From Pleurodeles waltl (lineage: Eukaryota; Chordata; Amphibia; Caudata; Salamandridae), in the NCBI RefSeq assembly GCF_031143425.1, contig NC_090437.1, positions 842,345,978 through 842,409,977 of the forward strand: a stretch of DNA of 64,000 nucleotides, given 5' to 3'. The position numbers and the translations under genes were made by a program. The notes beneath the pieces are model-generated. The model made no database searches. It was not told where the DNA came from and saw nothing but the letters and a program-made list of their open reading frames with translations. Every line of letters starts with the position of its first letter. The stretch's first letter is position 1. Shown here piece by piece: positions 46,346-59,060 of the stretch.

Positions 46346-46504
46346 AATCTTTGGTTTGATTGAGTGTATTTCAAGCTTTTAAAAAAAATAAACAGATCTT
46401 TTTATCACATGTAACTATAAAATTACTTTAACCATTAGGTTATTCAGTGAATTTCTAGGGTTTTTATTAACATATAGTAATATTTTATTACCATATGTAA
46501 AGAA
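46346..46504. other. AT-rich intron sequence
   Basis: AT-rich spacer with nothing recognisable, including an A-run at about 46380. Confidence 0.4.
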
Positions 46505-47796
46505 ACCCCCCTGCAGTGCACACCCACAGGACCTTATGTTTTCTAAACGGGAGGGGTCCACGGCCCCTAAGCCTTATTAGCCCCTGGGGGTCCCATCCCC
46601 CAGGTCTTTTTCTTTTTTTTTAAAGGGAATGGAAGCGAATGGGGGCCAAGTGGCCAACCTCACCAAGCCTTATTAGGCCCTGGGGATCCCATACCTCAGG
46701 GTTTTTTTTTATGATAGTGGAGGGGGGCCACATGACTCCCCATCCTGAGCCTTCTTAGGCATTAGGGACCCCATACCCCAGGGCCACTACTACAGTTAAA
46801 GGTGAGGGGGTTGCATGCCCTCCCTCTGCGAGCATTATTAGGCCCTGGAGGATGGGCCTTTTTTTTTAATTAAAGGGAAGGGTGCCATACGGGCTGTCTC
46901 CCCTAGCCTTTAAAGGTGGGTGCTCTGATGCACACCCAGGACACCCATCGTGTTCTTGTTGGGGCCATGGGGTGAGCCCCAAGGCCCCTGCGGCCCCTGT
47001 TGGCTCTCCGCATTCAGTGGGAGCCGGCATCGCTCCTGCCCGGAGGGGGCAGCTACTAATGCTGCTCCCTCCAGATGGGAGCAATATTTTGACCTGTTTA
47101 CCTGCCCGCATTAATACGGGTAGGGAACCAGATCAAAAGTCTGCTTCCAGCTGGTGGGAGAATTTTTAAAGCTCCCGTCTGCTAGGAGTAGACTTTGTGA
47201 TTGCTCACGCTTGGTGGGACATTAAAAAATGGTCTCATCAAGCAGGACAACACAGATTTACCTGCCTGCTCCCCAGGACATAGCATTTGAAGTGGTCCGG
47301 GGAGATGGGGTCCCCAGGGCCATTAATGGCTCAGGCAGGGGGCCGTGCAGCCCCGTCCCGTTCAAAGTGTTTTGTGACTTTTGGGGATGGGGTGCCCTAT
47401 GCTCCTAAGGGCTCGGGAAGGAAGGCCATGCACCCTACCTCTCGTTTTGAAACATTTCGCCCTCTGGGGTGGGCTCCCTGGGGCCTTTAATGGCTCTCGG
47501 GGGCCTGTGGCCCCCCTCAACTTATTTCATGATTTTGGTCCCAAGGATGAGCTCTCCAGGCCTTTCATTATTGAATGTGTTGTTGTTGTTTTGCCGGCGA
47601 AATATACAATAAATATTGTTTTTTGTTTTTTTTCAATCCTGCAGGAGTCCCATAGGATCATGGCAATTTTTGAATTATTTTGTTTTTGGCCTTTGGGGGT
47701 CCCTCTGGGTTTTCCCTATGGGGCCTAGGGAGTCGAGGGTATCCCTACCTTGTCCCCTTATATTACTTTTTTAGTTTTTACTTCAGTACAGGGGAC
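46505..47796. repeat. Unclassified GC-rich repeat, copy 1
   Basis: The stretch contains recurrent blocks of the type CCCTGGGGxxCCC and GGGCCxTTAATGG separated by poly-T runs, giving a degenerate internal repeat of about 90-120 bases. It shares wording with 59061-60120, for example GGAGCAATA followed by CCTGC or CCTGCC blocks and GTCTGCTTCCAGC against a CTGCTTTCAGC equivalent. Open frames (such as 46882-47169) are a by-product of its GC content. It probably belongs to a non-autonomous repeat family. I saw no end repeats. The Harbinger MITE at 47800 sits at its right edge. Confidence 0.5.
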
Positions 47797-47799
47797 TAA

Positions 47800-48238
47800 G
47801 GCCCTCATTATGACCCTGGCGGTCGGCGGAAATATGGTGGAAAGTACTGCTAACAGGCTGGCGGTACGTTCCTCCATTTTATGTTTGGCTTCCGCCAAAC
47901 CGCCAATGTACCACACCGACCGCCACAGCAGTAACAACCGCCGGGCTGGAGATATCAATCTCCAGCCCGGCGACAGTCACTGTACCGCCTGCGGGAAAAT
48001 GACCCCGCCTAATGCCATAGTTTCCGTGGCTCTCTTATTGCCACAAAAACCATGGCGGTAGGCACTATCAGTGACAGGGAATCCCAGCAGTGCCACCTTA
48101 CCCCCATCCGCCGGCATGGCCACAGACTGATTTCCGCCATCCTCATGGCGGAAATCCGGCTCTGGTTATAATACGGCAGATGGCAACGCGACACCGTGGC
48201 GGTAGGCGGTTTCTACCGCCAATATAGTAATGAGGGCC
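47800..48238. mobile_element. 439-bp non-autonomous Harbinger MITE with TAA duplication
   Basis: It begins GGCCCTCATTATGACCCTGG and ends CAATATAGTAATGAGGGCC, so the ends match those of the 8.7-kb Harbinger (37218) and of the MITE at 63610. TAA flanks both sides (47797-47799 and 48239-48241). There is no gene inside. Two strong hairpins are present: 47939-47953 with 47958-47972 (15 bp, perfect, 4-base loop) and 48129-48140 with 48145-48156 (12 bp, perfect). Confidence 0.9.
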
Positions 48239-48241
48239 TAA

Positions 48242-49289
48242 CTCCCTGAGTCCTGTTATGGTTGCCATCAATATTTTTTTTATGTTGTTGACAGCTAGTC
48301 AGCTTATAATGTCTTTAAAAGCCACCATAGCTGCAGATGTAATACAAATCGAGTATGAAATATAATTATTGTTGTGCTGCTAGAATTTCTTCTTATTTCC
48401 TAACTGATGTTACCAAGAAATAGGTTTTAGCAAACTTCACATTGTTAAGAGCTGACAGCAGGCTGCAACCAGTTGACTTAAAATAAAGTCAAATATGGCA
48501 ATTTGATAGTTTCATTGTCTAGACTGTTGGGATATATTATGCAGGCCTCGAGATCATTATGCCATCTATGCAGCCCTACAAGATGGGAAGAAACACTTAC
48601 AATTGATACATTTACTTTGTTTATCTAAGTAGATCCCCAGCTTATTTCAGCAGGACTGAGAGGGTGAATCCTATTTTGTGGACTTTACAAGAATGGAAAG
48701 CTTGTACTGCTTATGTTTGAGGGCATATAGATTTTTGATGCTTGTGTACCCTGATGACTTTTTTAGAGTCAACATCCTCACTTGTGGGACCTTTAGCATT
48801 GGAGTATTTTAAAAACAATTTTGTCAGGATTGTCATCATTTGTTTAATTATCAAGGTTTATACGCTGTATATTTTATCTTGCCATTTGTCTAGAAAAGAT
48901 GAGCAACGTTTCATTGTCTAATAGTTTTTTGTGGTCTATTGATGATGAGTTATATCATTCTTGTTGCAATATTAATTTTGCTACAGCATTAAGAGTAAAA
49001 ATAGCCTTAGCACTACTCTCCCCTGAAACCACCAGTATTAATTCACTTGACTGTTTGATATTCCATATGTAGCTGAATCACTGGAAAATGTTGGTCCTTT
49101 ACAATTTACATTGAACATTTGCGTACTAACAATAGTTGTCTTCTTTTTTAGGCTAATCTTACTAACCTTCTGAATGAAGAGTATTGCACATTATAAATAT
49201 ATTTTTGGTATTAAGTATGTTCATCCAACTGTTGTGAAATGTCCTTCTATTAAATTTACACTTACAACTCTTATATATTTATTTTGAAG
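48242..49289. other. WDR17 intron, end of the 35-kb intron
   Basis: AT-rich sequence without a recognised feature, ending in the acceptor AG at 49288-49289 after a T-rich tract. Confidence 0.55.
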
Positions 49290-49381
49290 GAGACCTCAAC
49301 TGCATAGCAGGTGCAACTTCAAGAAATGGTGGTTTTATCTGGGATGTAAAAAAAGGCAAAATGATAACTCGATTTAATGAG
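49290..49381 (+). CDS. WDR17: WDR17 coding exon (third visible)
   Basis: Begins with GA, which completes the glycine codon split at 13805, then reads DLNCIAGATSRNGGFIWDVK and KGKMITRFNE. This is the next strand set of the WD40 propeller, with its Trp-Asp (FIWDV) visible. The acceptor is AAG at 49287-49289 and the donor GTAAGG begins at 49382; the exon ends in phase 0 after GAG. At 92 bases it is short but open, and it joins in phase to the exon 35.5 kb upstream, which is good evidence that both belong to one gene. The next exon, expected to start with His-Gly of a further WD repeat, was not found before position 64000. Confidence 0.93.
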
Positions 49382-50524
49382 GTAAGGAATATGCATTAAA
49401 ATGGTTTTCCATCATTTATTACAGTGGCATTTTTTGTTAATGAGCTGTGCCCAGTAATAAGGGCCAGAAAGCTTATCACTTCGCTACTGGACATTGTGTG
49501 TCATAGTAAAGGACAATGAACTTGGATAACAAATAATGAAGAGTGCACTTTCAACTGTAGATGGTTGGTTTCCTTGGTAAATAGGTGGCCATGTGCACAT
49601 TTTGATACATTGCATCTCTTTTACATCTTCCTTCAAACAAATGTATCCTTTCTTGCAGATATCTGAAATACGTTCAGCAGGGATGCTCTTCACTGCTTCC
49701 AAGTTTAAGAGCAATATCATATCCACTTATCCGAGCTAGTGACACTGTAGTAGTACCTCTTACTTTATTCAAGTGTAAAAAAACACAACTGTCTTTGTTT
49801 CAAACCTATGATAAAGCCCTCCAAAGGCACAGCTTGTGCTGTTGAAATTTAAATGCAGAAAAGCCTATATGCTTTGACAAGTTAACCTCATTTATACCAA
49901 TTCCACCTGCACAAGATTTATTTTTTCTCGTAAAATATTTGAAAGGAAAAATTTAAATAGCTGAAATACTATTGGGAATAAAGTTCCACGTAAGAGAATA
50001 TATTTACTCACTGAATTGGAGGTATACCTGCTTCCACTAAGGCTTTCAATAAGTCCCCTACCCTTCTTCTTCCCCTACACCAATAAGAGTAAATCTCTGC
50101 AAAAAAGTAGGGTAATACAAGAGACTGAACTGCCTACAATGTGTGAGTTTTCTATTAATATGTCTGTCAAGATGATGAGCCTGCCAGTTGTGTATGTTGT
50201 TGGAGGCCTGCTGATGAGGGTGAGACATTGAGTTTTTGCTTGGGAAATAAAGCAATGCTGCAGGTAACTATTGCCATAGTCACAACAACCGCATTGTGTT
50301 AGGAGATTGCTGTGACCCAGCTTTCTTAACTCACCATCACACCTTGTTGTATGATTCCATGCCGAGCCCCAAATAAATGTTTTACTGTGTACACAGTTAT
50401 TAAACATATGGTTTCCACTCTCTGAAGTGCATCTTCCCTGATTATCAGTAACAATGCCTAGTTCATGAATAGGTGTGATCTTCCCCTAAACTTTTTGTCT
50501 TCACCCCTCCTGTTTTCTAAATTT
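49382..50524. other. WDR17 intron, no gene recognised
   Basis: AT-rich sequence with short random open frames only; no further WDR17 exon is seen. Confidence 0.5.
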
Positions 50525-50990
50525 GGGGCACATTTATAAAAAGTGGTGCATCATGTCATGATGCGCCTCTTTTCTTGCACCCCATTGCGCCCCCCTAAAG
50601 CCACCATATGTGCGCCGTATTTATGATATGGTGCACCATGGCACACACTAGAGAACTAGCATCAAAAATGTTGGTGCTAAATTGGCACTTTGCAGGATTA
50701 GCGCCAAAAATATTGACGCTAATCCTGCAAAGTGAAAGGAGGCCCATTGAAAACAATTGGGAGCCTTATTTTAACACCTGCCTTAGACAGGCTTTACAAA
50801 TGATGCTAGAAATGACGCAGTGGAATCTCATAAATTCCACTGTGCCATTTCTCTGTGCCTCCTAATGCCGGAATGCCCACCTTGCATACATTATTTTAGG
50901 CGCAGGCATAATGTGGCGCAAGGGTTTATAAAGTAGTGTAATGCATGCATTGTGCCACTTTGTAAATATGGAGTGGTGTTTTTGCCAACC
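50525..50990. mobile_element. MITE-like element with GTGCCACTTTGTAA end
   Basis: GGGGCACATTTATAAAAAGTGG at about 50525 is roughly the reverse complement of CCACTTTGTAAATATGG near 50955-50975, so the block has inverted ends. The interior has a palindromic pair, GCACTTTGCAGGATTAGCGC with GCGCTAATCCTGCAAAGT-like text at 50685-50735. It is probably a DNA-transposon derivative of the same family as the fragment at 2440-2600. An LTR lies directly to its right. Confidence 0.5.
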
Positions 50991-51007
50991 TAATGCTACA
51001 TTACCGT

Positions 51008-53080
51008 AGTTAGAAATGGGGTATTTGGTTGGCAGTCAGGTTGCCCCCTGTCCAAGCAAAGACCCTCACTCTAGTCAGAGTAAAGGAGAATCACCCTCAG
51101 CTAAGCCCCGCTCACCCGCTTGGTAGCTTGGCATGAGCTGGCAGGCTTAACTTCAGAGTGCTAGGTTTAAAGTATTTGTACCAACACACACAGTAACTTA
51201 ATAAAAACACTACAAAATGACACAACACAGGTTTAGAAAAATAGAACATATTTATCTAAACAAAACAAGACCAAAACGACAAAAATCCAACATACACAAG
51301 TCAAGTTATTAATTAAAAAGCAAAAAGAGTCTCAAATCCTTTTGTAAACAGGTAAAACACTGTTAGCGTTGAAAAGTACCTGGGTAGCGTCAAAATAACA
51401 TGCACGGGCAAGTGTGCATCGAAAAAGGTAAGCGGTGCATCGATTTCTCACCCGCAAGAGAGCTCGTGCGTTGTTTCTCCTGTTGGGTCGGCGTACGTTG
51501 TTTTTCCTCCCTGCAGGGGAGCAATGCATCGATCCAGGCTTCACTCGGGTCCAGGCAGGCGTTGTGTCATTTTTTTGTGCCCAGCAAGGTTTGCGTTGAA
51601 AATCCTTCTGCGCGGTCTCAGCAGAACCGCGCAATGTGGGTTGCGACGTTTACAGCCTCCGTCAGCAGGTGTGAGCGTTGTTCTTCCAGCTCATGCGTCA
51701 AATTTCCAGCCGCGATGCAGATGGAGCGTTGATTTCTGCCGCGAAGCTGGCGGCGCATTCTTTTTCAGCCGAATCTTGGAAGGTGCATCTAATTTTTCCC
51801 TGCACGGCGGTTTGTGTGTGGATTTTCAGTCTTGGTCTGCCAGCTTCACCTTCCAAGGCTCTAGGAACTGGATAGGGCACCACTCGGCAGGGCAGGAGTC
51901 TCAGCAGAGAGTCCAGGTGCTGGCAGGAGAAGTCTTTGATGGCCCTGAGACTTCAACAACAGGAGGCAAGCTCAGGACTAGCCCTTGGAGATTTCTTCAC
52001 AAGCATGAAGGCACACAAAGTCCAGACTTTGTCCTCTTGCACAGGCAAAAGCAGCAACTGCAGGATAGCTCCAAAAAGCACACTCTCAGGCAGGGCAGCA
52101 CTTCTCTTCAGTTCTTCTCCAGGCAGAGGTTCCTCTTGATGTCCAGAAGTGATCTAAAGTCTGTGGTTTTGGGTGCCCTTCTTATACCCATTTTGGCCTT
52201 TGAAGTACGCTTACTTCAAAGGAAAGTCTCTCTTGTTTGTGAAATCCTGCCTTGCCCAGGCCAGGCCCCAGACACACACCAGGGGATTGGAGACTGCATT
52301 GTTTGAGGGCAGGCACAGCCCTTTCAGGTGTAAGAGACCACCCCCCCTCACTCTAGCACTGATGGCTCATCAGGATATGCAGGCTAAACCCCACCTCCCT
52401 TTGTGTCACTGTCTAGAGACAGGTGCAAACAGGCCAACTGTCAAACTGACCCAGACAGTAATCCACAAACAAGCAGAGTCACAGAATGGTTTAAGCAAGA
52501 AAATGCTCACTTTCTAAAAGTGGCATTTTCAAACACACAATCTTAAAACCAACTTTACTAAAAGATGTATTTTTAAATTGTGAGCTCAGAGACATTGCCT
52601 ATCTGCTCCCAAAGGGAATCTACGCTTTAATCATATTTAAAGGTAGCCCCCACGTTAACCTATGAGAGAGATAGGCCTTGCAACAGTGAAAAACAAATGT
52701 GGCAGTATTTCACTGCCAGGACATATAAAACACATTAGTATATGTCCTACCTTAAACATACACTGCACCCTGCCCATGGGGCTACCTAGGGCCTACCTTA
52801 GGGGTGTTTTGCATGTAAGAAAAGGGAAGGTTTAGGCTTGGCAAGTGGGTACACTTGCCAAGTCGAATTGGCAGTTAAAACCTGCACACACAGACACTGC
52901 AGTGGCAGGTCTGAGCAATGTTTACAGGGCTACTACTGTGGGTGGCACAACCAGTGCTGCAGGCCCACTATTAGCATTTGATTTACAGGCCTTGGGCACC
53001 TCTAGTGCAGTGTACTATGGACTTACCAGTAAATCAAAAATGCCAATCATGGAAAGCCAATTACATACACATGGAGAAGG
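51008..53080 (-). mobile_element. LTR of family A, - strand, right end unclear
   Basis: Starting GTTAGAAATGGGGTATTTG, it is the reverse complement of the right end of the LTR at 1-1237 (ACCCAATTTCTAAC). Shared text continues through the GACCCTCACTCTAGTC and GTAGCTTGGCATGAGC equivalents and a CGTTG/GCG-rich block at 51360-51790. The far end is truncated or decayed near 53080. A 260-codon frame at 51524-52306 spans the GC-rich block but has no known domain and runs antisense to the LTR. Confidence 0.6.
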
Positions 53081-54595
53081 TAAGAAGTTTCCAGAACCAG
53101 ATGTTGGGGTAGCCTAGAAGATTCCCTAACTTCAAGGATGGCACATGGTATCAATATTATACCTTCTAAACACCTCTTCAGTACAGTCGTGCTGCCACCA
53201 AAAGACTGCCATGCTGAATGATGCTTGCCTTCATTTCCAGAGGACTGCCCTGTTGCTAGAGGCCTGTTTGCTTCCTGAACCCAGGACTTCCAGAGTGGCT
53301 CTAAGGGCTAGGTGGCTGGTTCCTCTGAGCAACAAGAACTTAACAAGCTCCAGAGACCTTGAATCCTGCATCTGGCCTCTGCTGGAGTGAGTTCTTCCCC
53401 CCAAGTGTTGCCCCCTCATCCTGGAACCATGGCAGTGGTGTTAGAGGTGCTGCTCCTGCCTTAACCTGAAAGTTAGGACTTCAAAAATATTTTCACCAAG
53501 AAGTGCCAGATGAACCGACGGAAGACCCGGAGCTTTGCTTGTTGGCCTGACTTTGCAATAGCTCTCGCTACATTTGCCATAGCAACACATCCCATTCAGT
53601 GGGACCTCCAAGCAACAGTAAATGGCCTTGTGGAGCCCTCTTTGGCTATGGCTTGCAGCTTCATTTGGCTGGGGGATTTTGTGTTCCAAAAAATTGCTTA
53701 AGTCTAAAGGTACAAGTTTTCGTCGGGCTTGACGGTGACAGGCTCCCCATCAACACCTTCCTTTGCCTGAAAATCCAGCTTCTTCCGCTCAGAGCTTTTT
53801 CCCTCTTTTGTTGATGGCCTCACTGAGACTTCGTCCAGGGCTCCCTGGTGACAACAATGTCTCTTCGAACCCAGCCTGCTGCCATGCCCTACTGAACTCC
53901 ATCTTCTCCCGGGCTTTTCTTCCAGATTTTTTCTATGGTAAGCCAAGACAGGATCCAACCCACCTCATGTATTGTCATGAGGCCCTCTTTGGCCCACTTT
54001 AATTCTCAATCTTAGCTTAGTTTTATATTTTACATTTTACACGTTCTAGGCCGACATTGCTTTTAGCAATGACATTTTACACACTTTTATGCTTGCACAA
54101 TATTATTGAGAGAATATGCTGTACATGCTGCTTGTTTTTAGCCTTTCTTGCCATGTAATCTGTACACTCTGTTCAAGGCTAGGAACATAGAACAAGATAT
54201 TCTGATGCTTGTATTGTCCTTTGGAGACAGATGCTGAAACTTAGACATATCATTGCATCAGAGCTGTGCCTCTATAGTTTTGATCACATAAGTGGTGCAC
54301 TGCCCTGCAGGTGTCAGAGGAGCACTCCAGCTACAATTGTAATGGAACAAATCCTGTGTTCGATATGCACCTCTGCTGACACTGATCTTCCATCTTGCAT
54401 AGAAGGATTGCCAAATCAACTCTCGACCGGCTCCCTCATTCAGTTCTCAAGCTATCCTCCTAGAACGGGCAGAGGGTACACCAGCTATGCTCTCAAGAGT
54501 GTAGGTAGTAATAGGTAAGAAGATATATAAATAAGATTGCCATGTTTGGATTATTCATTTTATTCACCATGTTGGCACCTGTTATAGCTAGAGTT
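53081..54595. other. WDR17 intron or repeat residue, no gene recognised
   Basis: No supported coding region. The block 53200-54000 is GC-moderate with short open frames in several phases and may be a decayed repeat. The rest is AT-rich. Confidence 0.4.
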
Positions 54596-55245
54596 GTTTC
54601 AAGTTAACCATAACTCGTGCCCTGCGGTAACTATAACTCGCGCCCCCACCATGCACACTTTTTTGCCCAAAAATGTTACTGCATATATTACATTGATATT
54701 ATCAATGATGGTATCTAAGATGTCATGAGTCTTGTAGTATGTGAGGTAATAAGCAATGAATAGAGAGGGCACTGGTAATAGTCACCCTAGGGCACGAGTT
54801 ATAGTTCCTTGAAATAACTATAATGGATGAATTTCTATGGTTTAAAAGGTGAGCCTAACTATAACGTCTCTGTAACCCTTAGCTTTTTAAGTGAACTTCT
54901 ATGTTTTTTTAAATACTATTTCCTAACTATAACTTCCCTGTAACCTTTGTTTTTTTCAGTGAATTTCTATGTTTTTAAATGTAAAGTAAATTTAATTACT
55001 GTACGCTTCCAACCCTGCACCTGTGCACAGTGGAGCTTGGCTGCAGGATGTGGCTGCAGGGCGTGGCCTGTGCCCACGCCCTGCAGCCAACCCCTTACAA
55101 CCACCCAACCCTGCGTCATGCATGGCCATTGGCCATGAGCAGCGAGGGTTGCCTCAGGCCCTGTGACCAAACCCCTATAACCACCCAACCCTGCACCTCA
55201 CACAAACTTCAGCCGTGTGCAGCGGGTTAACCACCCAACTTCTCC
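54596..55245. mobile_element. Compact copy of the AACTATAACTCG TIR element with tail repeat
   Basis: GGTAACTATAACTCGCGCCC at about 54627 and GGGCACGAGTTATAGTTCC at about 54791 form inverted ends, and the interior (GATGTCATGAG, ATATTACATTGATA) resembles 36190-36425 and 46130-46345. To the right, a CCCCTATAACCACCCAACC motif recurs at about 55091 and 55169 (period roughly 78 bases), together with GCAGGGCGTGGCC/GCCCACGCCCTGC palindromic text. Confidence 0.5.
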
Positions 55246-55840
55246 ATCAAGATTTACAAATAACTTTTCAATGTCAAAATGCTGAGAAAAAACACTTGCA
55301 TTGCCTTCACCATGCGCAAGAAATTTGGATGATTAGTCCTTTACAGAAGTGAAGCTTTAACTTGGGCACCTGCTTTGTTTTTATCTATAAATGCTTCGCA
55401 TTGAGGTTTAATTTCTGTGAATTGAGCATCATGCCAGAATGAATCCTGCCCTCCGTATTTATCCAAGAGAAAGCCATCATTTTGTGCAGAATGTCTACCT
55501 AACTAGAGAACTTTCTACTGGATAATTAGTAAGTGCTACCTCGCTGGGTAAATTTATAGTACATCTCCTACACTACAGTTGCCTAAAGAATGCAGAGGGA
55601 ATATCTCCATTGACCTTGTGTGTTTGTAACTTTGCCAATGTCACTGATCCTCAAGCGTCTCCATCAGATAACTTTAGAAGGTGCACCTTACAGTTCAAAA
55701 TGTTTGCATATAGTTTGATCTTATCTCAAAACAACAAATTTCTTGCATACATAAAACCTTGAGACGTATTACTCTGAATTCATGCAGTATTTGCTGCTAG
55801 GATTAGATCAGCACTCTCATTATAACATTTTTCCTATTAA
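55246..55840. other. AT-rich intron, no feature seen
   Basis: No gene or repeat recognised. Confidence 0.45.
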
Positions 55841-58830
55841 TCAAATCAAATCAAGGTTTATTAAGCCCAACTACTCACAAGGCGCTAACAGGGTTTGTCC
55901 TCTGCATTTTAGTTGAAGAGCCAGGTTTTAAGGTCCTTCCTGAATTGGGGTAGAGATGGTGACTGCCTGAGGTGGAGGGGCAGGGTGCTCTTGCTCTTTG
56001 CTGCGAGGTAGGTGAAGGATCTCCCACCAGCCGAAGTCTTCCAGATACGGGGCATGGTGGCTAGTGCTCGTTGAGCGGAGCTAAGAGTCCTGGTGGGGGA
56101 GTAGAGTGTGATGGAGTGGTTGAGGTAGGTGGGTCCTAGTTCGTGGAGGGCCTTGTAAGTGTGGACAAGGAGCTTGAAGTTAATTCTCTTCTCTATAGGG
56201 AGCCGGTGAATGTCTCTTAGGTGATTGGAGATATGTTTGTGGTGGGGAATGTCCAGGATAAGTCTGGCAGGGGCAATTTGGATGTGCTGTAATTTCTTGA
56301 GGTTCTTCTGGGTGGTACCAACGTAGATGGCGTTGCTATAATTGAGCCTGCTGATAACCAGGGCATGGGTTACAGTTTTGCAGCTGTCCTTTGGGATCCA
56401 TTTGTAGATCTTCCAGAGAAGTCAGAGTGTGTGAAAGCAGGAGGGCTTGACTGAGTTAGCTTGGCGGGTCATGGTGAGTGATGAGTCTAGGATGATGCTG
56501 AGGTTGTGTGTGTGGTCTTTTGGGGTGGGGTGGGGTTGCCCAGAGTTGATGGCCACCAGGAGTCATCCCAGGCTGATGTGGATGGTCACTGAATAAGGAT
56601 CTCATTCTTGTCAGAGTTGAGCTTGAGGCAGCTGTTCTTCATCCAGACTGCGACGGCTTCCATACTGTTGTGGAAATATCTTCTTGGCAGTAGTGGGGTT
56701 TTCGGTCGGTGAGATGATTAGCCGGCTATCATCAGCATAGGAGACGATGTTCAGTCTGTGGTCCCTCATGATGGATGTGAGAGGGGCCATGTAGACGTTG
56801 AAAAGTGTGGGGCTCAGGGAGGAGCCCTGTGGAACTCTGCAGCTGATCTCCGTAGGTTCTGACAGGTAAGGCGGTAGTCTGACTCTCTGTGTTCGACCAG
56901 ACAGGAAACAGCGTATCCATTACAGGGCCTTTCCGCAGATGTCAGCCACATGGATCCTGGAGCAGAAGGTGAGGTGTGACCCATGTTGAAGGCAGCCGAT
57001 AGGTCCATTAGGATGAGGACTGCTATATGGCCACTGTCGAGGAACGAGCAGATGTCATTTGTGGCAGCGAGGACCAGCAGTCTCTGTACTGTGATTGCTC
57101 ATGAAGCCTGACTGGGAAGTGTCCAGAATGTTGTCCTCCTTGATGTGCTTACAGAGCTAAACGTTGATGGCCTTTTCAATCACCTTGGCTGGGAAAGGCG
57201 GTAGAGAGATGGGGCGGTAATTCTTGAGGTCCAGGGGGTTGGCTGTGGGTTTCTTCAAGAGTGGGCGGATCTTGGCATGCTTCCAGTCCTCTGGGAAGGT
57301 GGCTGTCTCTATGGAACAGTTGATGATTTGTCGGAGCTCGGGGGCAATGGATGTGTTGGCCTTATTGAAAATGTGGTGAGGACTTGGGTCTGTAGGGGCT
57401 CTGGAGTGGATACTGTTCATGATGGTGCGGGTCTTGCCTGTGGTAAGGGTGGTCCAGCGGTGTAGGGTCTGTGTTGGTTCGATGGGACGGATCTGGGGGG
57501 TTGTTGAAGGGCTCAGAGGGTCTTGGGAACGAAAACTGTCATATATGTCTTTGATTTTTCGGTGTAAGAAGTTGGATAGCCTATTGCAGAGGTCTTGAGA
57601 TGGAGGGATGCTTGCTGTTTAGGGGTTGGCAAACTCCTTGACCACAGTGAAAAGCTCTTTGGTGTTGGGAGTGGTGGCACTTATGCGGTCCTGCAAGAGG
57701 GCTTTTCTGGTGACTCTAGTAAGGTGGTGGTGGGATTTGGTGGGCGCTTTGAAAGGCTTGAAGTCTTCCGGGGATTGGCTGTTCCTCCATCTTTTCTCTA
57801 ACCGTCTGCAGGTGCTCCTGGAGCCCCGGAGTGTGGGGGAAAATAAGATGGCCTTCCTGCGTTGGTGTTTGACTGACATCTTACGAAGAGGTGGTGGGGT
57901 GTTGGCGCATTCTGAGATCCACTGATGGTAGTTTCTTGCCGAGATGTTAGTGTCTGCAGTGAGCAGGAGACTTGCTGAGGGTGTTGGAGAGCTGTTCCTC
58001 AGTGATCCGGTTCCAATTCATGCTTGGGGCTCGGAGTGTGTGGAGGTGGATGGTCTGTGAGGTGATGGTGAAATGGATGCAGTTGTGGTCAGTCCAGTGA
58101 AGTGAGGAGGTGTTGTCTATGGAGATGTTGTTGCTGGTGGAAAAAATAAAAAAATGGCATCAAGCATGTGTCCTGCGATGTGTGTTGGCAAGGTGACCAG
58201 TTGCTTTAGTCCTATTGTTGCAAGGTTGTTGAGCAGGGAAGCAGTGTTGGTGATGTTGCTGCTGTCAATGTGGTAGTTGAGGTCGCAGAGGAAGAAATAG
58301 TTAAGAGGAGGCGAGAGCGTGAGTAGAAATGATGTTGACAATGGAGTCGCTGAAGGCTGGACGGGGGCTGGGTGGCCTATAGATGAGGTTGCCCCAGAAG
58401 GTTGACTTGGGTGTGGCGTGTATCTGGAAATGGAGGTGCTCCATGAGGGGGTAGTGTACTTCTGCATTGGTTGTCAAGCAGAGGGAGGATTAGTGTACGA
58501 TGGCCAGGCCGCTGCTAGGGCGAGAAGGCCGTTCTTTGCGGAGCAGTGTGTAATTGCTGGGGATGGCGATGTCAAATGCAGGTGCTTGGTTTGACCAAGT
58601 TTCAGGGAGGAAGGCGAGGTCTGGGCAGGTGGAGTCCAGTAGGTCCCAGGCTTCTATGGCGTAGGAGGAAGCCTGTGGGAGGAGATGGGCCTTGAACTGA
58701 GAGTCAGGCAGGCTTTCAGTTTGCTCGCAGCAGAGACAGCAGCAGCAGCAAACAGGTGGAGCTGCACAGAGGAGTGCAAACAGATGCTGACCGCTTTCAG
58801 TTTCTACTTTCTGAACCAGAAGTCTACAAA
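55841..58830 (-). mobile_element. CR1/L2-type LINE with endonuclease and RT remnants, - strand
   Basis: Read on the - strand, the endonuclease end is at 58467-58117, with FLLTLSPPLNYFFLCDLNYH and the metal-binding-like LPTHIAGHMLDAIF. At 57420-57157 is the pre-RT and RT entry with MNSIHSRAPTDPSPHHIFNK, LKKPTANPLDLKNYRPIS and PFPAKVIEKAIN. RT motif A text is near 57010 (DLSAAFNMGH). The 3' end at 55841-55856 is a short tandem of TTTGA on the - strand, a common ending for CR1/L2 LINEs. It belongs to the same family as 30291-31757 (identical NYRPIS..PFPAKV wording). Stops and frame changes show it is inactive. Confidence 0.8.
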
Positions 58831-59060
58831 ATGGTAGGATATAGACATGGTATTAAGCTGTGAAATCAGGTCAAATGTGACCTTATCAATTAAGCATGTC
58901 TTATTGACTAAAAAAAATCATAATCTAATACCTCCTTTGCAATGGTGCTTTAATTTTAAAATTCAGTGGCAATGCTGCACAAAAATAAGCAACAATAACA
59001 TTTCCTTTTTAATAGCATCTCCCGCAGATAACTTTATAAGGTGGGAGTACAGGGAATAAT
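58831..59060. other. AT-rich spacer
   Basis: Nothing recognised. Confidence 0.4.

Noticed and set aside
51524..52306. 260-codon open frame on the + strand
   Set aside because: Lies in the GC-rich part of an LTR, antisense to it, with no known domain.
54200..54520. Additional WDR17 exon after 49381
   Set aside because: The open frame at 54231-54518 does not read as a WD repeat and lacks a phase-0 acceptor followed by His-Gly.
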